Numbered from the stretch's first letter, positions 34,141 to 44,671 are shown. The stretch is 64,000 nt of DNA from Lumbricus terrestris (GCA_949752735.1 OX457050.1:38726510-38790509), one strand, 5' to 3'. Program-made: numbers and translations. Notes: generated by a model from the sequence alone, not told the origin.

Positions 34141-34809
34141 CGCAAACAAAATTTGTACTTCAATGAGAGCTTGATTGCTCACACACACACTTGTCTAACC
34201 TCTTAAGTTGTAGTAGAATAAGTGAAGGAAGTTCAATGAACACTTGTTTTGTTTCATTGCTTAATTTTTACCAATTATTCTACTATACACGTCGTCTTTT
34301 GTCTTCTTGTGTGAGGCAGTCACCCATTGCATCAATGTGCCTGTCACGAAATAGAGTATCCCCCGTATTAATTTTATCCCCCCAAATTTAAAAAAGTCGA
34401 AAAAACCGCTTCCGCGTGTGTTTTTCTTTGCAAATTAATTTTCATCTGCTTCGTTTTGAACAATCACACTTATAGGTATGTTTATTCCTACTAGATAATT
34501 TGTTTTACCCGGTTTTTAGAGCACTTAAAACATTTAAAACACTTAAGAACGTTCAGAATCACTAGATAAATTCTAGTTGCCTTTATCTGAGCATTGCTTA
34601 TAGGACACTTAAAACAATTAAAGTCACTTAAAATTTTGATTACATTGTAAAAAAATTATTAGGCCCATTTTTCAAAAAGGGGATATAATGGTTTATCCCT
34701 CCGGATAGAATAGACCGGTTAATTCCATCCAGGGGGCGGGATAGATTAATTCATCTCCCCGGATAGCTTTCAGAGGGGATACTCCGTTTCGTGTCACCAC
34801 TGTCGATCT
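34141..34809. other. Intergenic, nothing recognised
   Basis: AT-rich. Short repeats of CACTTAAAAC-type sequence occur near 34525-34635. GGATAGAATAGACCGGTTAA...GGGATAGATTAATT is weakly repetitive at 34690-34780. Confidence 0.4.
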
Positions 34810-34817
34810 AAACATAT

Positions 34818-35394
34818 GGGTTCTAGGACAAAATGGTAGCGGATAAAATGGTACGGACAAAATGGTACGGACAAAATGGAATGGACAAAACGGTATGTTT
34901 TAATGGAAGCTGGATGAGTATATTTTATTGCTGAAATAGAGGGTGGATGGCTTTTTGTGGCTGAAGTAGAGCTCTAGTGAAGAAAAAAGCTTGAGAAAAG
35001 GAGGCTGCATTGGCGAAAAAAATTCTTGAGAAATGGAAGCTGGATTGATGCCTATCATTCATGTGTTTCGTGATGTATCCAGCTTCAATTTCAGCTATAA
35101 GATTCCTTAAATCAACCTCCATTTGTAATGCATCTTTCATTAATCCAGCTTCTATTTCAGCTATGAAAATACCCTGATACAGCTTCTATATCTAAAGCGT
35201 TATTTTCATCAATCCAGCTTCCATTTCATATATAAGGATATCCATGCAGGGCCTTTATCCAGCTTCCATTTCACATGCGTCTTTTCATTAATCCAGCTTC
35301 TATTTCATATACAAAAATTCACTAATCCAGCTTTCATTTCATCCATACCATTTTGTCCGTACCATTTTGTCCGCTACCATTTTGTCGGGTCACC
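34818..35394. mobile_element. Foldback element with 14-bp terminal units (GGACAAAATGGTAC), CCAGCTTC core
   Basis: The left end carries three to four tandem 14-bp units of GGACAAAATGGTAC type. The right end has the same in inverse orientation (ACCATTTTGTCCGT...). AAACATAT is duplicated exactly at 34810-34817 and 35395-35402. The core runs GGAAGCTGGAT in the left part and ATCCAGCTTC in the right part, so the whole 577-bp element can fold on itself. Confidence 0.92.
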
Positions 35395-35639
35395 AAACAT
35401 ATGTGTTTATGACAACACCGATAATTAGTTGACGCTGCATGATGATGTTTCGATTTACTGTTATTGCTTCTTTGTTCATTTCTTCTGCCAATTGTTTGCT
35501 AACTGCTGCAATTCATGTGTTATCGTCGCTTCTTAGCTTCTTTTCATGATCATGAACATAATGCAAACTTTATTTTGGGGGTTTTCGCACAGTAACTTGA
35601 TGGCTCAAGTATTTTGTTTTGTTTATCTTTTGGTTTATG

Positions 35640-35795
35640 GTATTTTTCTAAGGTATTATTCTTTTGGTGTCACAAATTAAGAACCCACGCTGGAGAAAAC
35701 CATAATATTATACCATTTTGTGTACTAAGTCATTTCCAAAGAATCATCTGTTCATTGATGCATATGGGGAAAAGAAACAATGCAGGAGTTTGCAT
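35640..35795 (+). pseudogene. Zinc-finger gene relic
   Basis: A decayed stretch reads CHKLRTHAGEN, then after degradation a Cys and His near the expected spacing (FCVLSHFQRI). HKL..RTHAGE is the end of a C2H2 finger with its linker. Only about one to two fingers remain and no flanking module was seen. It is cut by the LINE that begins near 35800. Confidence 0.5.
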
Positions 35796-35797
35796 AT

Positions 35798-36387
35798 GAA
35801 ATGGGGGGTAAGGTACTGAGGGTTAGCGAGGAAGAAAGGGACTTAGGAGTGATTATGCACAAAAGTGCAAAACCTTCAAGGCAATGTGCGGAAGCATCAA
35901 CAAAGGCAAATTCAACATTAGGCATAAAAAGGCAAATTCAACATTAGGCATGATAAAAAGGACAATAGTTACTAGAGACAAGGATACAATACTGAGGTTG
36001 TATAAATCACTGGTTAGGCCACAGTTGGAATACTGCATTCAGGCATGGAACCCATACCTGAAACAGGACGTTGAAAAACTGCATAAAGTGCAAAGAAGAG
36101 CCACGAAGATGATTTGGGACTACAAAGATTTGAGTTACGAAGAGAGGTTGGAGAGGTGTGGGCTAACAACACTGGAGAGACGGAGGAGCAGGGGATATCT
36201 AATTGAAGCATACAAGATCATTACTGGAAAAGAAGCACTAGGTTGGGAGAAATTCTTTGAATTGGCACCAAACAAAGCAACTCGGGGTCATAGGTACAAA
36301 TTGTTTAAGAAGCCAAGAGGAACTTTTGGACAGAAATTTTTTAGTGCTAGAGTTGTAGACATGTGGAATGGCTTGGATGTCTCAGCG
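35798..36387 (+). mobile_element. CR1-group LINE, C-terminal part; interrupted by an element
   Basis: Starts around VLRVSEEERDLGVIM (35810), then SAKPSRQCAEAS and KANSTLGMIKR, KDTILRLYKSLVRPQLEYCI, KVQRRATKMIWDYKDLSYEE and FFSARVVDMWNGLDVS. These are landmarks after the RT domain of CR1-group LINEs. A 25-26 bp tandem duplication (GGCAAATTCAACATTAGGCA twice, 35907 and 35932) breaks the frame. At 36388 a TIR element interrupts the end; possible continuation codons (SLLNHLKPL) resume at about 38215. Confidence 0.8.
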
Positions 36388-36411
36388 GGTAATTACGCAC
36401 ACTGCATGCCC

Positions 36412-36737
36412 GCAGGGGCGGATCCAGGGTGGGCCAATCCGGCCATGGCCCCCCCATTTAAAAATTGCATGGAACGTGTCCCCCCCATTTGGTTTCAAGA
36501 AGCCATTAAACACATGTAGTGGGAGAGAAAAACAGGACATCTCTCCTCCCTATTAAAAAATCGTACGGGACGTGCCCCCCCCCGTTCGAAAATAGCATCT
36601 TTTCCCAGAAAATTGGTCGATGACTAAAAAAAGTCATCAACTTTTTTTCCCGGCGAAAAGCAATTTTTTTCCCCTGTTCCACCAACAAGACCGAAAATTT
36701 TGCCCCTCCCTTGGAAACGTTCTGGATCCGCCACTGC
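36412..36737. mobile_element. CAGGGGCGGATCC element (nested)
   Basis: Inverted ends CAGGGGCGGATCCAG and ...CTGGATCCGCCACTG. The left end with GGCCAATCCGGCCATGGCC recurs inverted at 56165-56203. The interior is rich in C and A homopolymers. No exact target duplication could be read at the edges. Confidence 0.75.
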
Positions 36738-36818
36738 ATGATGCCCGTACTCCAAACAATATGGCTGCCAACGAATACAATAAATTAGAGCGCGGCCACC
36801 TATCGACGGCATCGCAAC

Positions 36819-37695
36819 TAGGGTTACCATACGTCCGGGTTTCCCCGGACATGTCCTCTTTTTAGGCCCCTGTCCGGGCGTCCGGGCGGCTTTCCAGAAA
36901 TATGGATTTTGTCCGAGTTTTCCCGTTCGTCCACAGTCGATCGATCTTACTTATTTTCCGTGTATACTATTTTGTTCCGTGAACTAAACACGCGTTCTAG
37001 CAATATTTACAACTCAATTGTATGGTTACCATTGGATTTCCGGTTCCTGAAGCGGTTTTTTTAAAAACCAAACGCATAAATATAACGCGAGTTCCGTGAT
37101 GATAATTGTAGATCTAAATAAAATAATTAATCTTTCAATTTAACGAAAAGATTGACATAAAGGAATGCCGAAACGTACGTGTTTTCGTGCAGGTCGTTAT
37201 GGTTGGGAAGCTAAATGTTTGACATGCGGCAGCGGAACTTATATATTATCTCAGTTGCCAATAAGGGTGCACTGGATTTAAATACGCACGTCGAAAAGCC
37301 GAAACATGCTATAACTCCTATAGCATGTTTCGGCTTTTCGACGGGAAGTTCGGGGGAACTTCACATACCAAAGTAACCAAATTTCTTAGTAACACTGGGT
37401 TCGAAAAGCGGCGAATCTGTCACTGTTTTGTTTCTGTGTACAGTCAGTGACAGCAACGTAAATTACGTATAAGCTTAATGTGTATACAGGCTACTGGAGT
37501 AATGAAAACTCACTCAATGAAGTTTAAATCGAAACCATGTACTATAGGAACCAAAAAAATGTAGTTTATCGTTACTGTTTTGTACAACACTTAACATTAA
37601 CGTAGCACTAGAAAGCAAGGAGCCGGCTACGGGATGGTAACCGGATGAACATTTTGTGTGTCCTCTTTTTCATCTGAGCACTTATGGCAACCCTA
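36819..37695. mobile_element. 877-bp TIR element, copy 1 (nested; partner 39317-40193)
   Basis: Ends TAGGGTTACCATACGTCCGG and ...TTATGGCAACCCTA. ATCGCAAC is duplicated exactly at 36811-36818 and 37696-37703, and the related element near 26616 shows the uninterrupted site. A 25-bp perfect hairpin with a 5-nt loop lies at 37289-37343. No transposase is encoded, so it is non-autonomous; 8-bp duplication suggests hAT. Confidence 0.95.
37289..37343. other. Perfect 25-bp hairpin inside the 877-bp element
   Basis: CGTCGAAAAGCCGAAACATG... pairs base for base with ...CATGTTTCGGCTTTTCGACG around the loop ACTCC. The same hairpin is present in the inverted partner at about 39670-39724. Role unknown; it could be a strand-switch or recognition structure. 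Confidence 0.9.
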
Positions 37696-38208
37696 ATCGC
37701 AACATGCATCCCAACATGCAAAGCGCTCAGTAAATAAGTAACCGGTTCACTGGCCACATGCAAGATTAATTCAACTTCTAGTTTGCCGAGAGAATCCCTT
37801 TAATCGATCCAGCTTTCTGTTTAGTCAAGAATTTGTTCAATAAATCCCGCTTCTATTTCGTAAGCAAATATTTTTCATTGAAGGTTATTGTTCATCAATC
37901 CAGGTTCAATTTCAGAATGACTGCACTAACCCTAAAACTAAACCTAACCGACCCTCACGACGCCTAACCTGAGCCATAGCCAACCCTCGCGCGATAAATC
38001 CCGCTTCTATTTTGTCAGGAAATATTTGTCATCGAATTTATAAATTAATTTTTTATATTGCTACTTGCGTAGATTACTTACTTACTGAGCGCTTTGCATG
38101 TTGGGATGCATGTTGCGATGTTGTCGATAGGTCGCTGCGCTCTATTTTCAGCGCATTTGTTGGCAGACATATTGCTCGGAGTACGGACATGCAGTGTGCG
38201 TATTTACC

Positions 38209-38482
38209 ACCCAGAGTCTTCTGAACCACTTAAAACCCTTGTTATGTTATGTTAATTTCGAATTTCAAATATTCGCTAGAGGGCAGAACAATATTTCTCA
38301 ATCCACGTCTGTGGGTCCCAAGACAAAGGCATTCGTCTGGATTCGGTCACCATTTTGTACGAAAGCAAGGAATGGGTAAATTCAGATTTGCGTTTAAACT
38401 AAATTTTGTATGACTCGGTTTTGTGGGTTTCTTACCTGATGATACTACAGATCAAATGTTATTGTTGAAATTCACACTAATT
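38209..38482. repeat. Dispersed repeat N remnant
   Basis: GAGGGCAGAACAATATTTCTC and CACCATTTTGTACGAAAGCA resemble the repeat N blocks at 26120 and 55850. The first few codons may be the resumed LINE of 35798. Confidence 0.45.
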
Positions 38483-38490
38483 GGAAATTG

Positions 38491-39223
38491 GGCATAACTC
38501 CGAACGGCGGTCCCAAATTAAAATTGCTGTTTTTCCATGCTATTTTAATACTGCGCACACCCCCGTTGCTGCGCACGGCCTATTTCTGTAGGTATATTTG
38601 CTCAAACTTGGGCTAATTATCCAACTGGTCCAGAGGTTGAGAATTGGAAGCTGGATGAAAGTTTTTACAGGTGAAATAGAGGTTGGATTGATGGAAAAAC
38701 GCAAAAGAAATGGAATCTGGATGACGGTTCTTTTACAGGTGAAATAGAAGCTGGGTTGACGAAAATAACGCATGAGAAATAAAAGCTGGATAAAGGTGTT
38801 TCTAGTTCTGAAATAGAGGCTGGATTGATGAAAAACGCTTAAGTAATGGAAGCTGGATGAGGGTATATTTATATATGAAATAGAGGCTGGATTGACGAAA
38901 ATAACGAGCGAGAAATATAAGGTACTTTTAGATCTGAAGTAGGCTAGAAGCTGGATGCATGTTGAAATACATGAATGAAAATCATCGATACAGCTTCCAT
39001 TTAAGCTCGAAAACCATTTTATTTTTCCATAAATCCAGCTTCTATTTCATCAACACGTGGGACATATCTATAACGGAGTTTATCAGCATGATGCTTTCCT
39101 GTGGCGCTTTAGCCACAAGTCGGATGTTTTCAGAAAGTACCTCAAGTTGTGTGACAATTACAACATTTGACGATACATGTAGACTATATATTTTAATTTG
39201 GGACCACCGTTCGGAGTTATGCC
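38491..39223. mobile_element. TIR element GGCATAACTCC with CCAGCTTC core
   Basis: Inverted ends of about 34 bp (GGCATAACTCCGAACGG.GG...), one mismatch. GGAAATTG is duplicated exactly at 38483-38490 and 39224-39231. The core switches from GAAGCTGGAT to TCCAGCTTC orientation near 38960-38990. Confidence 0.93.
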
Positions 39224-39316
39224 GGAAATTGAATTCTTAAAAAGGATTCATGCCAACGTAGAAGTGGTACTGATGAAAAATAATTAAGTGGCGCCAAGCT
39301 GACGTTGAAGCAAACC

Positions 39317-40193
39317 TAGGGTTACCATAAGTGCTCAGATGAAAAAGAGGACACACAAAATGTTCATCCGGTTACCATCCCGTAGCCGGCTCCTTGCTTT
39401 CTAGTGCTACGTTAATGTTAAGTGTTGTACAAAACAGTAACGATAAACTACATTTTTTTGGTTCCTATAGTACATGGTTTCGATTTAAACTTCATTGAGT
39501 GAGTTTTCATTACTCCAGTAGCCTGTATACACATTAAGCTTATACGTAATTTACGTTGCTGTCACTGACTGTACACAGAAACAAAACAGTGACAGATTCG
39601 CCGCTTTTCGAACCCAGTGTTACTAAGAAATTTGGTTACTTTGGTATGTGAAGTTCTTCCGAACTTCCCGTCGAAAAGCCGAAACATGCTATAGGAGTTA
39701 TAGCATGTTTCGGCTTTTCGACGTGCGTATTTAAATCCAGTGCACCCTTATTGGCAACTGAGATAATATATAAGTTCCGCTGCCGCATGTCAAACATTTA
39801 GCTTCCCAACCATAACGACCTGCACGAAAACACGTACGTTTCGGCATTCCTTTATGTCAATCTTTTCGTTAAATTGAAAGATTAATTATTTTATTTAGAT
39901 CTACAATTATCATCACGGAACTCGCGTTATATTTATGCGTTTGGTTTTTAAAAAAACCGCTTCAGGAACCGGAAATCCAATGGTAACCATACAATTGAGT
40001 TGTAAATATTGCTAGAACGCGTGTTTAGTTCACGGAACAAAATAGTATACACGGAAAATAAGTAAGATCGATCGACTGTGGACGAACGGGAAAACTCGGA
40101 CAAAATCCATATTTCTGGAAAGCCGCCCGGACGCCCGGACAGGGGCCTAAAAAGAGGACATGTCCGGGGAAACCCGGACGTATGGTAACCCTA
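39317..40193. mobile_element. 877-bp TIR element, copy 2, inverted relative to 36819-37695
   Basis: Nearly identical to copy 1 over the whole length and exactly the same length. AGCAAACC is duplicated exactly at 39309-39316 and 40194-40201. The different target duplications show two independent insertions and not a local inversion. Confidence 0.95.
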
Positions 40194-40329
40194 AGCAAAC
40201 CGGATATGCCGAGTCATATACAAAGCGGTTGCTGATGCTATTTCTAATAACTCGAAATCTTCTTTTAAAGCCTCTCCTGGGAAATCACATTTGAAAATCG
40301 GTAAAATATCACTTTAGCTTCGGAAATTA

Positions 40330-40535
40330 TTCGCCATTGCATGGGTTTCAGTGTTAGCAGAATACAAGTCGGATTGACGAAAAGAATTCTTTCGAAAAAG
40401 AAGCGGGATTGAGGAAAATAATTTCTATTGACATAGAACAGGGATTAATGAAAACAATCTTTCTGAAATTGAAGCTGGATTGATGCACAATAATTTTAAA
40501 TTAAATAAAAGTAAATTATTGACTAATTCATTGTA
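40330..40535. repeat. Decayed GGTAA-type element end with CCAGCTTC-type units
   Basis: ATTATTCGCCATTGCATGGG and AAGTCGGATTGACGAAAA follow the order seen at 24350-24420. Units of GAAGCTGGATTGATG type follow. Only the left part was found. Confidence 0.6.
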
Positions 40536-41885
40536 ATAATTTATTTGTTTAGCGCCTCTTCAAGAGAACTAATCTAAGGCCTTACAAATCCAGCCGTGGT
40601 CAAATAAAACTGCCTTAAGATGAGAGGGATGATTCAGAAGGGTTCGGTAAACGGATTGTAGCACCATGTTGAGACCATTCCAGTTCGAGGAACCTATTGC
40701 CGAGATGACAGGCTTCTACCTAGTGGAGGTGTGAGCAAAAGCTTTGCAGATATTTTGGTCTATTTTCATTAAAAAAAACAAAAAACGTAGGTTTGTATTG
40801 AAAAAATTGACAACGTTTGAATTTGGTGCTACGTGTTATTACATTATAAATAATTTTGGGATGAAATTCATCGAGTCTTTATCATGATGGTGGGTGATGA
40901 TGAACCCTTTGCCGAAATCCATACAATGGATCCAATGAACTGAAAATTGAAATTATTTTCACCTTGATGCACACAATATTAAATAGCTTCCTGTTATGAA
41001 GAATAATTAAATTATTTTTTATATGTTGAAACTTGTATGCTATTACTGAGATGTTGCTTTGTTTTATTCTAATAGATGCCAGAAGTTCTTTTTATCAAAC
41101 TTGTGCATGATGGCAAGCATCATTATGTTAGAACTTCTCCATGGAAATTATCTGAGAATTCCATGCTCTCAAGTCTCAACGATCCTCATAAAGAACATTC
41201 AAGTCGAAATATTCACCAGGAACGTTTACAATCATCAATTATTTCTTCTTCAGTCCACTTGGCTTCTGATTAACAACGCAAAGGTATAAAATTGTGCAAA
41301 AGTTTAAAGGGTTGCACATTTCACTACAAATTACAATTGTCTTCTGTAAGAACAATAATAATGTGTTTAAAGAAATTCCAACAGAAGTATTCTTGACCCA
41401 CGAAAGATGTGAACAGTTTGACTTGCATTGATCAGCTAAAGAGATATTTTCTGCACATGCGTATGATGTATATCTTGTCGGTTTTTATGCGGAAACAACT
41501 ATGTGCCAAAGAAAAGACTTAAACCTACATGCATCCAAATTATGCGAAGAGTCAATTGCACATTCTGGTGATTTACAACACCCATAAATACCACTTTTGG
41601 TTAGAAAAAACCCATAAATTTCCGTGGAAATCATAAGACCAAGCTGAAATTCCAGCAGGAATTACCGGAATTTATGTGGAAACATTCTACAATGTAACTA
41701 TGACGATGTCTGCTCTATTGGAATTCGTATACAGTTAGTTGACAGCAAATCATAAGACCAAGGTGAAATTCCAGCAGGAATTACCGGAATTTATGTGGAA
41801 ACATTCTACAATGTAACTATGACGATGTCTGCTATATCGGAATTCATATTTTTAAATTAATTTTCTACGTCCATTACTGCAGTGA
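40536..41885. repeat. Duplicate of the gene B upstream region, without zinc fingers
   Basis: Matches 20491-21560 in order (see that entry). An L2-type tail in reverse lies at 40548-40575 (TTAGCGCCTCTTCAAGAGA). TTCTAATAG-ATGCCAGAAG at about 41068-41085 keeps the putative splice acceptor, followed by a 65-codon open frame (41076-41273: MPEVLFIKLVHDGKH...SIISSSVHLASD). I do not recognise the peptide. It is a candidate upstream exon of this ZNF family, or an untranslated exon. Confidence 0.6.
41628..41850. repeat. 119-bp tandem duplication
   Basis: AAATCATAAGACCAAG.TGAA starts at 41628 and 41747. Copies are nearly identical, including ATTACCGGAATTTATGTGGA. Confidence 0.9.
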
Positions 41886-42475
41886 TGTGCAGTCAGTTTC
41901 GTTTTATTTCTGCTGATTCTTTGGTGTGCGATCATCAAGTAAACGCTGATCAAGCATTAAGTTTTTTCTTACTGGATGTAGGTCTTTAAATTTTATAACA
42001 TGATATAAAATTATAAATATAAACAAATGTGTTTGTGATTTAAAAAATTTGCAAAATGTAAACAAGCCTGTCTGGGCATTTTTTTAAAATGAAAGAGCAT
42101 TTTAATTTTTTTAAGTGAAAGAACATTGCTATAGCGTGGCCGCTCAGACACTCTGAGCGCATAAAATGATAATTCTGAACTGGTTTGCTATGCGAACATC
42201 TAAGCTTAAAAGGAATCGACCATTCACACGAGAATATATCCATTGTATTTACAATGTGGTGATATTCTGATCTCTGTGTTTTATTCCAAGTAGGTGTTTC
42301 CATCATTAACGCAAAATCTTAGTAATGTGTCATTATCTATTTTTGCAGATCTTCTTATAGACCAACATTAACAAACTTCTAATCTTGTTTGAAACTTTTA
42401 GTTCAAATTTTAAAAATGCAATTAAATGACAATTAAATTGAGTAATAGCCTAACTGAAATGCTATTAGGAATAGT
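41886..42475. other. Intergenic, nothing recognised
   Basis: AT-rich with no repeat or gene recognised. An 88-codon minus-strand frame (42040-42306) has no domain. Confidence 0.4.
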
Positions 42476-42583
42476 GTTCTAATTAATTAAACAAATACCT
42501 AATTGCGAATAGCCCTGTAATAGTCTTATGTTCTAATTAATGAAACAAATACCTAATTGCGAATAGCCCTGTAATAGTCTTTT
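42476..42583. repeat. 54-bp tandem duplication
   Basis: GTTCTAATTAAT.AAACAAAT starts at 42476 and 42530; both copies end GCCCTGTAATAGTCTT. Confidence 0.9.
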
Positions 42584-42599
42584 TATAGCTCCTATATCA

Positions 42600-42979
42600 C
42601 TTGCGTTTTTTCATCAATCCAGCCTCCATTTCACCTGTAAAAGGTCTTCATCCAGCTCCTATTTCACTTGCGTTTTTCATCAATCCAGCCTCCATTTCAC
42701 ATGTAAAAGGTCTTCATCCAGCTTCTATTTCTCAAGCGTGGTTTCTATGCGCCCATCATATACACCGTGCTATTACGACACGTCAGGTTGATTTATTTCC
42801 CATCGGAATGCCGTCAAAACAACGTAAACAATGACCTTAAAAGCCCGAGAAGCTCGTAAGTAAGTGAATAAGTAAAGAATGAAGAAAATAAGTGAATAAA
42901 TGCAGCATTAACTGGAGTTGGCTCTTCCTCTGACGAAAATACATGTTTCGGAATTTACGACCATCGTTCCCAGGATTAC
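42600..42979. mobile_element. GGTAATCCTGG-family element, left end missing
   Basis: Starts in CATCAATCCAGCCTCCATTT units. It then carries the TGCCGTCAAAACAACGTAAA segment and GAGAAGCTCGTAAGTAAGTG shared with 27900-28060 and, inverted, 46500-46660. The right end is CGTTCCCAGGATTACC at 42964-42979. No matching left end was found upstream. Confidence 0.75.
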
Positions 42980-42989
42980 CAAAATGCGT

Positions 42990-43930
42990 TTCATCCAGTG
43001 TAGGACATTAACCCCCTGGACAAAACCACCGGACAAACCCCTGGACAAATCCACCCCTCCGATTTAACCTAGGACATTAACCCCGGACAATTCCACTTCA
43101 CTTCTGTATGTATCATTTGCTCAAACTTAGGCTAATTATCCTGTTCGCAATGCTGTGTCAACTAGCTAGTGTCATACGGGTAAACAGCTGTCGCTGTCAT
43201 TCAGGCGTAAACTTATACTTGTTAGTGTCGTTCAGTCATTCCAATATGAACCTAATACCTGTTGGTGTTATTTTGGACACTATGAATTCTTGTCATCAAT
43301 TCAGCTTCCATTTAGGCAAAATTCGTTTATGCCGATTTCTATTTAAATAATAACTGTTTTCATCCATTCAACTCCAATTTAAGCAAGAATATTTTCATCA
43401 ATCCAGCTCCAATTTAAGCTAGAACATTTTCATCAATCCTGCTGCAATTTGAGCTAGACTATTTTCAGAAATCCAGCTCCAATTTAAGCAAGAGCATTTT
43501 CATCTATCCAGCTTCCAAGTAAGAAAAAATTATTGTTTATCAATAATTATGGGTTCTATTTAGCGAGAATTCTTTTTATCAATTCAAACTTGTGTATACT
43601 TACAAGTCTTATGACCTCCGTTTTATAGGAATACAACTTATAAGCAATATGCTTTTCCAGGTCTTTTTGTCCTACCCTGGGGGTTTTGTCAATCCACCAA
43701 CAATTGTTTTTTCAATCCAACTTCTATTTAGATAACAATTACTTTTCACCAATCAAGCTCCAATTTACGCCAGAATATTTTCGTCAATCCAGCTTCCACC
43801 TAAGTAAAAATTATTTTGTATCAATCCGACTTCTATTTAGCGATAGTTCTTTTCATCAATCCAACTTGTGTATGACCATCATATGTATTTTGAACTTACG
43901 ACCGCCATTCAGAGGGTTACCACTTATGCG
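42990..43930. repeat. Decayed array and GGACAAACCCC repeats upstream of pseudogene D
   Basis: GGACATTAACCCC and GGACAAACCCCTGGAC repeats at 43004-43090 resemble 45735-45800. From 43270 to 43860 ATCAATCCAGCTCCAATTTA-like units recur. The last part resembles 47770-48050 and 29100-29320. Confidence 0.6.
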
Positions 43931-43934
43931 CAAT

Positions 43935-44671
43935 TTTTCTAAAGGTGATGTTTTGAAAGTGCACATGAAAACCCACGCTGGGGAGAAACCATACAAATGC
44001 CATTTATGCCTGAAATCATTCACTCAGGGTGGTGATCTGAAAGTGCACATGAGGATCCATACTGGTGAGAAACCATACAAATGTCAGTTATGCCAGAAAT
44101 CATTTACTCGAGGTGGGTTTCTTAAAGTACATATAAGAACCCATACTGGAGAGAAACCATTCAAATGCCATTTCTGTCATAAATTATTTTCTAAATTTGA
44201 TCATCTGAAAGTACACATGAGAACCCAGACTGGTGAGAAACCTTACAAATGTGTGTTATGTCAGCAATCATTTACTAAAGTTTGTTATCTGAAAGTGCAC
44301 ATGGAAAAGCATACAGCGGAGAAACCATACAAATGTGAGTTATGTCAGCAATCATTTACTAAAGGTTGTCATCTGAAAGTACACATGGAGAACCATATAG
44401 CAGAGAAGCCATACAAAAATTAATGTCAGTTATGTCTGAAATCATTTACTCAGGGTGGTGATCTGAAAGTACACATGAGGATCCATATTGGGGAGAAGCC
44501 ATACAAATGTCAGTTATGTCAGAAATCATTCACAGTTGTTAGTTCCCTAAACTGTCACATGAGAACTCATACTGGAGAAAAACCTCATGTGTGTGTGGTG
44601 TCTGTTACAAAGGATTTGCACAACTTGGTAGTTTAAAGAAACACAGACGATCTCATTTGAATGTGAAGTAG
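43935..44671 (+). pseudogene. C2H2 zinc-finger pseudogene D
   Basis: The array begins mid-finger (FSKGDVLKVHMKTH) right after repeat sequence, so the start and the first finger are lost. Six readable fingers follow, several of an unusual LKVHM type (KVCYLKVHMEKH, KGCHLKVHMENH). After KPYKN a 6-bp insertion creates an in-frame TAA; the same frame then continues for two more fingers. A +2 shift breaks the NKGF-type last finger (VCVV...), which is legible in another frame up to [16 protein letters not shown]. The linker and terminal CGIC module are not found. The open frame beginning upstream at 43686 is repeat sequence read through. Confidence 0.85.

Larger units (their letters stand above)
36388..38208. 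mobile_element. Large TIR element with CCAGCTTC core and two nested elements
   Basis: Ends GGTAATTACGCACACTGCAT and ...GCAGTGTGCGTATTTACC, with ~200 bp of inverted similarity including AAACAATATGGCTGCCAACG. It is the same family as 26545-29106. The flanks TCTCAGCG and ACCCAGAG match at only five of eight positions, so the target duplication is uncertain. The core 37755-38040 has CCAGCTTTCTGTTT-like units and a CCTAACC-rich block at 37920-37990. Confidence 0.78.

Noticed and set aside
36380..38216. Exact 8-bp target duplication for the 36388-38208 element
   Set aside because: TCTCAGCG and ACCCAGAG agree at only five positions, so I do not claim it as proven.
43686..43934. N-terminal extension of pseudogene D
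   Set aside because: The extension translates the CCAGCTTC-type repeats (SNFYL/SSFHL strings) and abuts the array in mid-finger.
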